A stretch of 64,000 nucleotides of DNA. Origin: an uncultured Sphingomonadaceae bacterium. Lineage in GTDB: Bacteria; Pseudomonadota; Alphaproteobacteria; Sphingomonadales; Sphingomonadaceae. A model generated the notes under the pieces. The model was not told the DNA's origin. It did no database searches and saw only the letters and a list, made by a program, of their open reading frames with translations. Both the position numbers and the translations under genes were made by a program. Of this stretch, positions 9,502 to 18,179 are shown piece by piece; position 1 is the stretch's first letter; every line of letters starts with the position of its first letter. The stretch lies in assembly GCA_947493195.1 (NCBI GenBank), contig CANLQG010000005.1, forward strand, positions 186,001 to 250,000, in the 5' to 3' direction.

Positions 9502-9891
9502 ATGAGAGCGATTTCCGATAACGATACAGAGCGGGAGGCAGGCAGTTCGTTCATGCCCAAATTCGATGCGACCGGCCTGCTGAGCGCGGTTGTCCAGCAC
9601 GTCGACACTGGCGAAATCCTGATGCTGGCTTTCATGGATAATGAAGCCCTGGCAGCAACACGGAAAACCGGAATCGCGCATTTCTACTCGCGCAGCAGGG
9701 GGAAGCTCTGGATGAAGGGCGAAACCTCGGGCAACACACTGCAGGTCGAAACAATCTTGGTCGACTGCGATCAGGACGCGGTCGTGCTAAAGGCGCGCCC
9801 TGCCGGTCCGGCGTGCCATACGGGCGCGCGCAGTTGCTTCTATCGCAAGCTGACGGGAGACCGGCTCGAACGCATAGATGGCGAGGATTGA
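9502..9891 (+). CDS. hisI: Phosphoribosyl-AMP cyclohydrolase
   Basis: The 129-residue enzyme opens the purine ring of phosphoribosyl-AMP, the third step of histidine synthesis. Metal-binding motifs are intact: DCDQD (residues 88-92), ACHTG with C105 and H106, and SCFY with C112. The catalytic-domain motif SRSRGKLWMKGETSGN is also present. The stretch REAGSSFMPKFD ahead of the core matches the N-terminal extension I know from relatives, so ATG 9502 is preferred to the internal ATG 9553. It is a stand-alone HisI, without a fused HisE. No other histidine gene lies nearby. Confidence 0.95.
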   Translation: MRAISDNDTEREAGSSFMPKFDATGLLSAVVQHVDTGEILMLAFMDNEALAATRKTGIAHFYSRSRGKLWMKGETSGNTLQVETILVDCDQDAVVLKARPAGPACHTGARSCFYRKLTGDRLERIDGED

Positions 9892-9924
9892 GGTCATACA
9901 GGCTCCGATCGGGACGGAGTGCGC

Positions 9925-10680
9925 CTAGCGCTTTCCTTCAGCTTCGCGCATGGCGGTTTCCCAATGACCGAGCTCGCGCCTTGCCTCTGCCACGAACGGG
10001 CTGCGCCTGATGTAGAAGTCGAACGCCCGTGCCATCCAGCTTCCCGGCGCGCGCAGTGGCCGTTCTACCTGGCAAAGAAGGATGATGCGCGGCTCGTCGG
10101 TATCATTCCAGACTTCGTGCTCGTAAGTGTCGTCGAAGATGGTCCATTCGCCCTTTGCCCAGCTAACCGTCTGCCGGGCTACCTCCATGCGGCAATCCCG
10201 CCTGTTCGCGGGTATGCTAAGGCCGAGGTGCGCGGTGAAAAAGCTCTTTGAAACCCCGCGGTGCCGAACGATATGCGCGCCCGGAGCCAGAATCGAGAAG
10301 AATGCGCTGTTAAGTCCCGGAATTGTCCGCACCAATTGCGTGGTGCGCGGAGCGCGCGCCTGGTTCTGCGGGATTTCGTTGCCATAGCCGACAAGGAAGA
10401 AACTGCGCCACCGGTCATCCGAAGCAATACGGCGATGATCGGGCGAAATGCGGCGCAGGGGCGGGATCGCATCGACATGCTGGTAAATGGCCATCGCCTC
10501 GTCACGGATCAGCCGCCAATTTTCTGCAATTGACGAAGTCCAGATAAATTGATTGGCATCTAGAACGGGATCGTTCGGAATCTTCGAACAACGCGCAGCG
10601 AGGTCATTCAATTTGAACCGATATTTCTTAAGCGCGCGATAGAATAGCCCGCGTTTGGGCAGAACCTGATCATGTGCCAT
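9925..10680 (-). CDS. Aspartyl/asparaginyl beta-hydroxylase domain protein
   Basis: This 251-residue Fe(II)/2-oxoglutarate dioxygenase shows the AspH/LpxO pattern: AHIVRHRG (H140), FTAHLGLSIP (H151), W-x-x-GEWTIFDDTYEHEVWN (H188), and an Arg in EPRIILL that would bind 2-oxoglutarate. Members hydroxylate Asp/Asn side chains or the fatty chain of lipid A. The substrate cannot be read from the sequence. No clear membrane segment is seen, unlike LpxO. ATG 10680 is used; an ATG nine bases earlier is possible. A 20-bp hairpin lies upstream at 10711-10759. Confidence 0.85.
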   Translation of the reverse strand: MAHDQVLPKRGLFYRALKKYRFKLNDLAARCSKIPNDPVLDANQFIWTSSIAENWRLIRDEAMAIYQHVDAIPPLRRISPDHRRIASDDRWRSFFLVGYGNEIPQNQARAPRTTQLVRTIPGLNSAFFSILAPGAHIVRHRGVSKSFFTAHLGLSIPANRRDCRMEVARQTVSWAKGEWTIFDDTYEHEVWNDTDEPRIILLCQVERPLRAPGSWMARAFDFYIRRSPFVAEARRELGHWETAMREAEGKR

Positions 10681-10710
10681 GCTCCACATCCCCTTATTCA
10701 GGAGGAGCGA

Positions 10711-10759
10711 CCCCACGGCTGTATTGTCGCACCAGGGAAGCGACAATTCAACCGTGGGG
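10711..10759. repeat. Long inverted repeat upstream of the beta-hydroxylase
   Basis: The arms at 10711-10730 and 10740-10759 are 20 bases long and pair at 18 positions around a 9-base loop. The outer block is CCCCACGG/CCGTGGGG and the inner block is TTGTCGC/GCGACAA. The repeat sits between the end of cysK and the start of the beta-hydroxylase, both leftward. No T-run follows on either strand, so it looks more like a leader structure or an mRNA processing or protein site than an intrinsic terminator. Confidence 0.5.
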
Positions 10760-10812
10760 GGGTGCGGGCTAGGTCGGGACTGGTTCGCCGTCGGAAGTCA
10801 GCGCTGGCGAAC

Positions 10813-11733
10813 CTACTCGTCAGGCCAGAAGTCAGGCACCGAGAAATATCGCTCGCCGGTGTCGTAATTGAAGCCCAGCACGCGGGTTCCGGCATCCAGT
10901 TCGGCAAGCTTGCTATCTATGGCGGCGAGCGTCGCGCCCGAGCTTATGCCCACCAGTAGTCCCTCTTCACGGGCACAGCGGCGCGCCATTTCCTTCGCCT
11001 TTTCCGCATCCACCTTGATCGCGCCGTCGATGGCATTGGTGTGCAGGTTGCCGGGAATGAACCCTGCGCCAATCCCCTGGATCGGGTGCGGGCCGGGCTG
11101 GCCGCCCGAAATCACCGGAGATTGTTCAGGCTCCACCGCATATGCCTTGAGCGAGGGCCATTCCTTTTTCAGCGCTTCCGCGCAGCCGGTAAGATGGCCG
11201 CCGGTCCCTACGCCCGTGATCATGTACTCGGGCGGGGCATCCCTGAAATCGGCCAGGATTTCGGCTGCGGTGGTCCGGGCATGCACCTCGACATTGGCGG
11301 GGTTTTCGAACTGCTGCGGCATCCAGGCATTGTCGGTCTGGCCGACGAGCTCGGCAGCGCGTTCCAGTGCGCCCTTCATGCCCTTCTCCTTGGGCGTAAG
11401 ATCAAAGCTGGCACCATAGGCAAGCATCAAGCGGCGGCGCTCTATGCTCATGCTTTCGGGCATGACCAGTACCAGCTTGTAACCTTTGACCGCCGCCACC
11501 ATTGCCAGACCGATGCCGGTGTTGCCGCTGGTGGGCTCTATGATCGTGCCGCCCGGTTTCAGCGCGCCGCTCTTCTCGGCATCCTCCACCATGGCAAGCG
11601 CGATGCGATCCTTGATCGAACCACCGGGGTTGGCGCGCTCGCTCTTCACCCAGACCTCGTGATCGGGAAACAGACGCGAAAGGCGTATGTGCGGCGTATT
11701 GCCGATGGATTGCAGGACGTTGTCGAATTTCAT
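10813..11733 (-). CDS. cysK: Cysteine synthase A (O-acetylserine sulfhydrylase)
   Basis: This 306-residue PLP enzyme makes cysteine from O-acetylserine and sulfide. The PLP lysine lies in [12 protein letters not shown]. The substrate loop TSGNTGIGL, the phosphate-binding [10 protein letters not shown] and the C-terminal SSGATLAA are intact. The MFS gene upstream stops only three bases before this start, so the two form an operon. The transporter might export cysteine or related metabolites, but that is only a context guess. No sulfate-assimilation genes are present in the window. Confidence 0.95.
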   Translation of the reverse strand: MKFDNVLQSIGNTPHIRLSRLFPDHEVWVKSERANPGGSIKDRIALAMVEDAEKSGALKPGGTIIEPTSGNTGIGLAMVAAVKGYKLVLVMPESMSIERRRLMLAYGASFDLTPKEKGMKGALERAAELVGQTDNAWMPQQFENPANVEVHARTTAAEILADFRDAPPEYMITGVGTGGHLTGCAEALKKEWPSLKAYAVEPEQSPVISGGQPGPHPIQGIGAGFIPGNLHTNAIDGAIKVDAEKAKEMARRCAREEGLLVGISSGATLAAIDSKLAELDAGTRVLGFNYDTGERYFSVPDFWPDE

Positions 11734-11736
11734 GGG

Positions 11737-13047
11737 TCAAGCTCCCTTCCTGGCCGGATCGGACGCAGTATTGCCGTCTGGATCCTCGTCTGTCTCTAAC
11801 AATTCCTCAGGCGGCTCGAAGGTCCGGGTTGTTCGCAAAACCGGGAACAGCACCGCCCACAGTCCCACTGTCACGATGGCGCCGACGCCGCCAAGCGCCA
11901 CGGCCGCTACCGGTCCGATCAGAAAAGCGAGACTGCCGGAAAAGAAGTCGCCGAATTCGTTCGAGGCGCTGATCGTCAGCTGCGAAACGGCGGACACGCG
12001 GCCGCGCTTCTCGTCCGGCGTGTGCAACTGGATGAGCGACTGCCGGATATAGACGCTGAACATGTCCGCGCTGCCGACGATGAACAGCATGGCAAGGCTC
12101 AGCACCATCGAGGTGGAGAAGGCAAACACGATCGTCGCCGCGCCGAAGGCTGCAACGGAAAGCAGCATCAGCGGGCCGACGTGGTTCTTCAGCGGGCGGA
12201 AAGAGAACCACAGCGCGGTGAGCGCAGCCCCGATCGCCGGGGCCATGGCAAGCTGCGAAAGGCCCGTCGCGCCCACTTGCAGGATGTCGCGCGCGTAAAC
12301 CGGGAACAGGGCGGTCGCGCCGGCGAGGAACACCGCGAACAGGTCCAGGGTGATCGAACCCAGCACCATCTTGTTACGCCAGACATAGACTATGCCCTCG
12401 CGAACTTGCTGGATCGGGTGGGCAGGGGCACGCGGCTTTTGCCTGGGCAGGTCACGGATGAAAGCGAGACACACCGCTGCAATGAGGAAGAGGACCCCGC
12501 CCACGGCATAGGGGAGGGCGGGCACGATTTCGTAAAGGACACCGCCCACTGCCGGACCGACGATCATGCCCACCTGCCACGAAATGGACGAGAGCGCGAT
12601 GGCGCTGGGCAGGATTTCCTTCGGCACGAGGTTGGGGGCAAGGGCGGACAGCGCCGGTCCTGCAAAGGCGCGCACCACGCCCAGCACCACGGCGACCACG
12701 TAAAGCACCCAGAGGCTTATCGTGTCCTGCCAGGTGAACGCCGCCAGCACGCCTGCGCAGACCAGTTGCAGCAGCGCGGTAAGCTGCCCGAGCAGGCGCC
12801 TGTCGAACCGGTCTGCGGCTAGGCCCGTGAACGGCGTCAGCAGGAACAGCGGCACGAATTGCAGCAGACCGATCAGCGCCAGCTGGCCTGAGGCCTCGCC
12901 CACGCTCATCCCGCCATCGCGAGCAAGGTTGTAGGTCTGCCAACCGATGATCAGCATCATCGCGTATTGCGCCAGCGTGGTCGCCAGACGGGCGAACCAG
13001 AACGCGCGGAAGTTGGCTATGCGAAAGGGAGACGTCTGCGTGCTCAC
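11737..13047 (-). CDS. Major facilitator superfamily transporter
   Basis: This membrane protein of 436 residues has about 12 hydrophobic segments. The MFS loop motif between the second and third segments reads GLAADRFDRR. N-terminal FRIANFRAFWFARL is typical of the EntS-like/MFS_3 group, which contains exporters. The start is GTG at 13047; the open frame continues upstream but would run into the PilZ gene. The C-terminus is a hydrophilic acidic tail. The gene is translationally close to cysK (three-base gap). The substrate is unknown. Confidence 0.85.
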   Translation of the reverse strand: MSTQTSPFRIANFRAFWFARLATTLAQYAMMLIIGWQTYNLARDGGMSVGEASGQLALIGLLQFVPLFLLTPFTGLAADRFDRRLLGQLTALLQLVCAGVLAAFTWQDTISLWVLYVVAVVLGVVRAFAGPALSALAPNLVPKEILPSAIALSSISWQVGMIVGPAVGGVLYEIVPALPYAVGGVLFLIAAVCLAFIRDLPRQKPRAPAHPIQQVREGIVYVWRNKMVLGSITLDLFAVFLAGATALFPVYARDILQVGATGLSQLAMAPAIGAALTALWFSFRPLKNHVGPLMLLSVAAFGAATIVFAFSTSMVLSLAMLFIVGSADMFSVYIRQSLIQLHTPDEKRGRVSAVSQLTISASNEFGDFFSGSLAFLIGPVAAVALGGVGAIVTVGLWAVLFPVLRTTRTFEPPEELLETDEDPDGNTASDPARKGA

Positions 13048-13123
13048 CCGCGCGCCATGGCAGCGGGAAACCGGCTTGCCAAGATAATCGAAATTGGGCC
13101 GGACAAAGCTCCGGCTTGCCGTG

Positions 13124-13462
13124 CTAGCTGCGGCGGCGAAGCGCCGGGTTCGGCTGCATTTCCACAATCATCGTCTCGAAAGCATCGAAACGGATGATAC
13201 GCTCGAACTGGAAACCGGCGCGGTCGTCGGTCACCCAGATGCAATAGGCCTCGATCCTGCCGACGCCGGGAAGGCGAATGATCATCCGATCGCCGCGCTG
13301 GATACTATCGACCTTGTCGATCATGAAGCCGTGGGCGGAAATGTTGGAGATGTGCAGGGTCAGATCGCCGTGCTGCAAGTGCTCGGCGATGACCGAATAG
13401 TCGACCGGATGCCGCGTCGAGCGCCGCATATCGGTAACGGAAAGCTGTGCTCCGCCTGCCAT
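13124..13462 (-). CDS. PilZ domain protein
   Basis: This 112-residue single-domain protein carries the two c-di-GMP-binding motifs of PilZ: R-x-x-x-R at residues 13-17 (RRSTR) and N-x-S-x-x-G at residues 40-45 (NISAHG). The rest is predicted beta-barrel. It should bind c-di-GMP and act on an unknown partner; no flagellar, cellulose or cyclase gene is adjacent. The gene is leftward, 76 bases upstream of the MFS start, and could share its transcript. Confidence 0.85.
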   Translation of the reverse strand: MAGGAQLSVTDMRRSTRHPVDYSVIAEHLQHGDLTLHISNISAHGFMIDKVDSIQRGDRMIIRLPGVGRIEAYCIWVTDDRAGFQFERIIRFDAFETMIVEMQPNPALRRRS

Positions 13463-13534
13463 TTCGCCGTGTTTCCTTTCTAGCGTGTAGACCCGCGAAA
13501 GGTGATGTCAGGAAATGATGGACGTTTCGTAAAG

Positions 13535-14767
13535 CTAGGAGCCTCGCAGGATCGCGTGGCGCTTTTTCCCAAGGCTGAGGCGAGCCTCGGCACCCTCGGC
13601 CAATTCAACCAGATAGCCCGGATCGGAAACCGTCTCGTCCTCCAGCTTTACCGCTCCTTCGGCGATCTTGCGCTTGGCTTCCTTGTTGGACTGGGTGAAG
13701 CCCAGTTCCGTCAGCGCAGCACCGATGCGGATACCTTCCGCAGGGACGGGAAGGGTCGGCAGGTCCTCACCCTTGCCGCCACCGGCAAAGGTCTGCTCTG
13801 CCGTCGCGCGCGCCGATGCGGCTGCCTCTTCGCCGCGCACCAGCTTCGTCACTTCATCGGCCAGCACGATCTTGGCCGCGTTGATCTCATTGCCTTCCAG
13901 CGCTTCCAGGCGGGCAATCTCGTCCAGCGGCAGGTCCGTGAACAGTTTCAGGAAACGGCCCACGTCGCGGTCGTCGGTGTTACGCCAGTATTGCCAGAAG
14001 TCGTAGGCGGGCAGCTGCTCCTCGTTGAGCCACACGGCACCCGAGGCAGTCTTGCCCATCTTGCCGCCATCGGCGGTGGTGAGCAGCGGCGTTGTGAGGC
14101 CGAACAGTTCGGTACCGTCCATCCGTCGGCCAAGTTCCATGCCGTTCACGATGTTGCCCCATTGGTCGCTGCCGCCCATTTGCAGGCGCACGCCCATTTC
14201 CTGCGCAAGGTGGCGGAAATCGTATCCCTGCAGGATCATGTAATTGAATTCGAGGAAGGTCATCGGCTGTTCGCGATCGAGGCGCAGCTTGACCGAATCG
14301 AACGCCAGCATGCGGTTGATGGTGAAATGCGTGCCGACCTTTCGCAGCATCTCGATGTAGCCGATGTCGCCCAGCCAATCGTAGTTGTCGACCATCACGG
14401 CATCGGTAGGACCGTCGCCGAACGTCAGCAGTCGCTCGAACACGGTACGTATGGATGCGATGTTACGGCTGATGTCTTCTTCCGAAAGCATCTTGCGGCT
14501 TTCGTCGCGGCCCGTCGGATCGCCAATGCGCGTGGTGGCCCCGCCCATTACCACGATCGGCTTGTGTCCGGTCTGCTGGAGTCGGCGCAACATCATGATC
14601 TGCACCAGCGACCCCACGTGCAGCGATGGCGCGGTTGCATCGAAACCGATATACCCGGGAACGGCCTGCCGCACAGCTAGGGCATCCAGTCCCACAGCGT
14701 CGGTAACCTGATGGACATAGCCCCGCTCTGAAAGCAGTTGCAGCAATTCGGAGTTGTAAGTCGTCAT
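13535..14767 (-). CDS. tyrS: Tyrosine--tRNA ligase
   Basis: This 410-residue class I synthetase charges tRNA-Tyr. It has the HIGH-like motif PSLHVGSL, the tyrosine-binding stretch [10 protein letters not shown], and a KMSKS loop in the form KMGKT. The C-terminal S4 RNA-binding domain includes [21 protein letters not shown] 14767 (MTTYNSELL) is chosen because the upstream extension is not conserved in the family. It is divergent from the DOMON-like gene across 63 bases, which must hold both promoters. Confidence 0.96.
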   Translation of the reverse strand: MTTYNSELLQLLSERGYVHQVTDAVGLDALAVRQAVPGYIGFDATAPSLHVGSLVQIMMLRRLQQTGHKPIVVMGGATTRIGDPTGRDESRKMLSEEDISRNIASIRTVFERLLTFGDGPTDAVMVDNYDWLGDIGYIEMLRKVGTHFTINRMLAFDSVKLRLDREQPMTFLEFNYMILQGYDFRHLAQEMGVRLQMGGSDQWGNIVNGMELGRRMDGTELFGLTTPLLTTADGGKMGKTASGAVWLNEEQLPAYDFWQYWRNTDDRDVGRFLKLFTDLPLDEIARLEALEGNEINAAKIVLADEVTKLVRGEEAAASARATAEQTFAGGGKGEDLPTLPVPAEGIRIGAALTELGFTQSNKEAKRKIAEGAVKLEDETVSDPGYLVELAEGAEARLSLGKKRHAILRGS

Positions 14768-14830
14768 TTCGGGGGATCTGGCGCCTTGCTCGTATGGTTT
14801 GAAGGGGGCGCCTAGCACGAGGAATCTTAG

Positions 14831-15376
14831 TTGCAAACGCATGAACTGGTCGCACATGCCGCGCACCCGCCACTCGCAGTCCGCCGGGTGGAGGCGCGTG
14901 TTCTATCTCTTACAGATAATTGGGTGCGCGTTCGCTGGCGCATCGACGGGCCGAGCAAGCTGGTGCTGCCGGCCTTTGCCGGTCGCGGCAGGGCTGACGG
15001 GCTCTGGAAAACCACCTGCTTCGAACTGTTCATGATGGAGAAGGACGGAACCGGTTCCTATTCGGAATTCAATCTGTCGCCGTCCGAACGCTGGGCCGCC
15101 TACGATTTCACCGATTACCGCGAGGGAATGAGCGAACGGCCGTTCCCCCGCGAGCCCGACTGCACCATGCGCACTGGCACCGCGATGGCGATCTTCGACG
15201 CCTCCCTGCCTCGCTCCCAGATGCCCGAGCCGCCTGCCTCCATCGGGCTCTCCGCCGTGATCGAGGAAGAGGGCGGGGTGAAGAGTTACTGGGCGATTTC
15301 GCACCACAAGGAACAGCCGGATTTTCACGATCCTGCTTGCTTCCGGGGCTCACTTGCGCGAACCCGCGCTGCATGA
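14831..15376 (+). CDS. DOMON-like domain protein coupled to the DUF1343 gene
   Basis: This 181-residue protein resembles the DOMON-like family found in sphingomonads: an N-terminal beta strand pair, [37 protein letters not shown], and a C-terminal W-A-I-S-H-H-K stretch. No signal peptide is visible, so it is probably cytoplasmic. The start is taken as TTG 14831 because GAGGA lies about ten bases upstream and the first in-frame ATG is some 67 codons further in. The stop overlaps the next start (ATGA), implying a joint role with the DUF1343 enzyme. Confidence 0.8.
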   Translation: MQTHELVAHAAHPPLAVRRVEARVLSLTDNWVRVRWRIDGPSKLVLPAFAGRGRADGLWKTTCFELFMMEKDGTGSYSEFNLSPSERWAAYDFTDYREGMSERPFPREPDCTMRTGTAMAIFDASLPRSQMPEPPASIGLSAVIEEEGGVKSYWAISHHKEQPDFHDPACFRGSLARTRAA

Positions 15377-16575
15377 AATTCGGAATAGACCGGCTGCTTG
15401 CCGAACCTGACCTGCGCAAACCGCTCGAAGGAAAGCGGGTGGCGCTGGTTGCGCACCCCGCCTCCGTCACGGCGGACCTGACCCATAGCCTGGATGCGCT
15501 GATCGCGGCGGGGGTGAACGTCACCAGCGCCTTTGGCCCGCAACACGGGCTGAAGGGCGACAAGCAGGACAACATGGTGGAAACGGCGGACGAGACCGAT
15601 CCGGTCTACGGCATCCCCGTATTCTCTCTTTATGGCGAGGTTCGACGGCCCACTAGCCAGATGATGTCGAGTGCGGACGTGTTCCTGTTCGACCTGCAGG
15701 ACCTGGGCTGCCGCATCTACACTTTCGTCACGACCTTGCTCTACCTGCTGGAAGAGGCGGCAAGGCACGGCAAGACGGTGTGGGTGCTGGACCGGCCCAA
15801 TCCCGCTGGTCGCCCGGTAGAGGGCACGAAACTGCAGGATGGCTACGAAAGTTTTGTCGGTGCCGCGGCCATGCCGATGCGCCATGGCCTGACGATGGGC
15901 GAGATGGGCCACTGGTTCATCCGCCACTTCAAGCTGGATGTCGATTACCGCGTCATAACCATGCACCACTGGCTGCCGGAAGGGCCGGGTCTTGGCTGGC
16001 CCACCGATCGCATCTGGATCAATCCCAGTCCCAATGCCGCCGGCATCAACATGGCGCGAGCCTATGCCGGCACTGTGATGATCGAGGGCGCGACGCTGAG
16101 CGAAGGTCGCGGCACCACGCGGCCGCTGGAAGTGCTGTTCGGCGCGCCCGACTTGGACGCTAAAGCCGTCCTCGCCGAAATGGAGCGCGTCGCCCCGCAA
16201 TGGCTATCGGGTGGCGCCTTGCGCGAATGCTGGTTCGAACCAACCTTTCACAAGCACGCGGGCGAACTGTGCAACGCCCTGATGATCCATGCCGAGGGCG
16301 GGTTCTACGATCACACCGCGTTCCGTCCGTGGCGGTTGCAGGCCCTGGCTTTCAAGGCGATCCGAAATCTTTATCCGGATTACCCGATCTGGCGCGGCAC
16401 CGACTTCAAGTATGAATACACCGAAGGCCACCTCGCCATTGATGTCATCAATGGTGGGCCCGGTCTGCGGGAGTGGGTAGACGATCACTCGTCAAACCCC
16501 GACGATCTCGATGCCGCGGCGTCTGCGGACGAAACGGAGTGGCGCGAGGAAGTGGCGAACCTGCTGCTCTACTGA
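15373..16575 (+). CDS. DUF1343 protein, NamZ-like exo-N-acetylmuramidase
   Basis: The protein has 400 residues. DUF1343 contains NamZ of Bacillus, which releases MurNAc from peptidoglycan ends. Family motifs seen are SAFGPQHGLKGDKQDNM, DLQDLGCRIYTFVTTL, VLDRPNPAGRPVEG, and LSEGRGTTRPLEVLFG. The family's secreted members begin with a signal peptide, but this one starts MKFGIDRLL with no hydrophobic leader. It may therefore act on muropeptides inside the cell. It is coupled to the DOMON-like gene by a 4-base overlap and converges with the next gene (7-base overlap). Confidence 0.88.
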   Translation: MKFGIDRLLAEPDLRKPLEGKRVALVAHPASVTADLTHSLDALIAAGVNVTSAFGPQHGLKGDKQDNMVETADETDPVYGIPVFSLYGEVRRPTSQMMSSADVFLFDLQDLGCRIYTFVTTLLYLLEEAARHGKTVWVLDRPNPAGRPVEGTKLQDGYESFVGAAAMPMRHGLTMGEMGHWFIRHFKLDVDYRVITMHHWLPEGPGLGWPTDRIWINPSPNAAGINMARAYAGTVMIEGATLSEGRGTTRPLEVLFGAPDLDAKAVLAEMERVAPQWLSGGALRECWFEPTFHKHAGELCNALMIHAEGGFYDHTAFRPWRLQALAFKAIRNLYPDYPIWRGTDFKYEYTEGHLAIDVINGGPGLREWVDDHSSNPDDLDAAASADETEWREEVANLLLY

Positions 16576-16910
16576 GCCGGAAGAACCTGCACCGGCCCTT
16601 CGTCGTTCTGAGGGAGGGAAAGGGTCCCATCGGTCATCACCAGCAGTTCGCAACCGTTCACTGCATAGCCCACGGCGTGCATCGGCTTCACGGCGTCGGG
16701 CCGGGCGGGATCGCGAAAAAGCTGCGCATCGCCTTCCGCACCCCGAACGAGGGCGGGGTCGTTCTCGCAACGCTCGGCCCGCTCTTCCTCACCGAATGAC
16801 AGACTTGCATCGTCCTCCGCGGAAGGTTGCTGGTTCTGACGTTCGATATCCTCGCTCGCCGCCGGGTTAGCGCTGGCAAGCAGCAGGATTGGCAGGGCAA
16901 ATTTCAACAC
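16569..16910 (-). CDS. Small secreted protein of unknown function
   Basis: The GTG at 16910, preceded by AAAGGATGGAG, starts a 113-residue protein with a short signal peptide (VLKFALPILLLASANPAAS). The mature part is acidic and low in structure at first (QQPSAEDDASLSFGEEERAERC). It then has a Cys pair about 43 residues apart and a final strand-rich stretch (GYAVNGCELLVMTDGTL). A longer frame to 16970 has no ribosome site. I recognise no family. It overlaps the end of the DUF1343 gene by 7 bases in convergent orientation. Confidence 0.55.
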   Translation of the reverse strand: MLKFALPILLLASANPAASEDIERQNQQPSAEDDASLSFGEEERAERCENDPALVRGAEGDAQLFRDPARPDAVKPMHAVGYAVNGCELLVMTDGTLSLPQNDEGPVQVLPAQ

Positions 16911-16984
16911 GGCTCCATCCTTTCTGCCCCGCAAGGTATCACAGGTCGCCGTGTTGCTCAAAATCGCCATAGCCTCTGCGGCGG

Positions 16985-18166
16985 TCAGCCGTGCTTGCGG
17001 CTGAGTTCCCGCATGGCATCGTCGAGACCGTTCAGCGTCAGGGGGAACATCCGGTCATTCATGATCTGGCGAATCATGTGTGTGGACTGGGTATACTCCC
17101 ACGAACGCTGCGAGCTGGGATTGAGCCAGGCGACCGCCGGATAGGTGTCCACCACGCGCTTCAGCCAGGTCTCGCCGGGCTCCTCGTTCATATGTTCGAC
17201 ACTGCCGCCGGGCCAGGCGATCTCGTAGGGGCTCATCGCGGCATCCCCCACGAACACGATCTTGTAGTCGTGCCCGAACTTGTGGAGGATATCCCAGGTC
17301 GGAATACGCTCGTTCCAGCGCCGCGAATTGTCCTTCCACACGCTTTCGTACAGGCAATTGTGAAAGTAGAAGAACTCCAAGTTCTTGAACTCGCTAGTGG
17401 CGGCGCTGAACAGCTCTTCCGTCGCTTTCACGTGATCGTCCATCGAGCCGCCGACATCCAGGAATAGCAGCAGCTTCACCGCGTTGTGCCGCTCCGGCCG
17501 CATGCGAATATCGAGCCAGCCCTGCTTTGCCGTGCCACGGATCGTTGCATCAAGGTCGAGCTCGTCCGCCGCGCCTTCGCGGGCGAAACGACGCAGACGG
17601 CGAAGCGCAACCTTGATGTTGCGCGTGCCCAGTTCCTTGCTCGAATCGAGGTTCGCGAACTCGCGCTTTTCCCAGACCTTGATGGCGCGGCGATTCTTGC
17701 TCTTGCCGCCAATGCGCACACCGGCAGGGTTATAGCCCGAATGCCCGAAGGGACTGGTACCACCTGTGCCGATCCATTTGTTGCCGCCTTCGTGGCGGTC
17801 TTCCTGCTCCTCCAGACGCTTTTTCAGCGTCTCCATGATCTCGTCCCAGTCGCCGAGTTGCTCGATCGCCGCGCGTTCCTCCTCGGTCAGAAACTTCTCG
17901 GTGACCGCACGCAGCCACTCTTCGGGGATCGAATATTCCTGCTCGCCGGACTCCGAAAATACGCCGTGAAATACCTTGTGAAACACCTGGTCGAACCGGT
18001 CGAGCAGCCCCTCGTCCTTCACGTAGGTAGCGCGGGCGAGGTAGTAGAACTCTTCCGGACGACGCTCGATCACGTCGGAATCCAGCGCTTCCAGCAGCGT
18101 CAGGTGCTCTTTCAGGCTGGCGCGAATGCCAGCACTGCGAAGTTCCTCGAGAAAATTTAGCAGCAC
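16985..18166 (-). CDS. VWA domain protein, CoxE-like, partner of MoxR
   Basis: The protein has 393 residues. The N-terminal helical region is followed by a Lys/Glu-rich linker and GGTSPFGHSGYNPAGVRIGG. A von Willebrand A domain begins near residue 228. Its metal site reads D237-V-G-G-S241, so the first serine of the usual D-x-S-x-S is glycine. The later VFVGDAAMSPYEI provides another acidic metal-site residue. It lies 13 bases downstream of the MoxR ATPase gene. Such AAA+/VWA pairs act as chaperones or metal inserters for a client protein; the client is not identified here. Confidence 0.85.
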   Translation of the reverse strand: MLLNFLEELRSAGIRASLKEHLTLLEALDSDVIERRPEEFYYLARATYVKDEGLLDRFDQVFHKVFHGVFSESGEQEYSIPEEWLRAVTEKFLTEEERAAIEQLGDWDEIMETLKKRLEEQEDRHEGGNKWIGTGGTSPFGHSGYNPAGVRIGGKSKNRRAIKVWEKREFANLDSSKELGTRNIKVALRRLRRFAREGAADELDLDATIRGTAKQGWLDIRMRPERHNAVKLLLFLDVGGSMDDHVKATEELFSAATSEFKNLEFFYFHNCLYESVWKDNSRRWNERIPTWDILHKFGHDYKIVFVGDAAMSPYEIAWPGGSVEHMNEEPGETWLKRVVDTYPAVAWLNPSSQRSWEYTQSTHMIRQIMNDRMFPLTLNGLDDAMRELSRKHG

Positions 18167-18179
18167 GTACCGAAGCCGC

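Noticed and set aside
13048..13167. Upstream extension of the MFS transporter frame into the PilZ gene
   Set aside because: The extension is Arg/Ser-rich and not transporter-like; the GTG at 13047 begins directly before the first membrane part.
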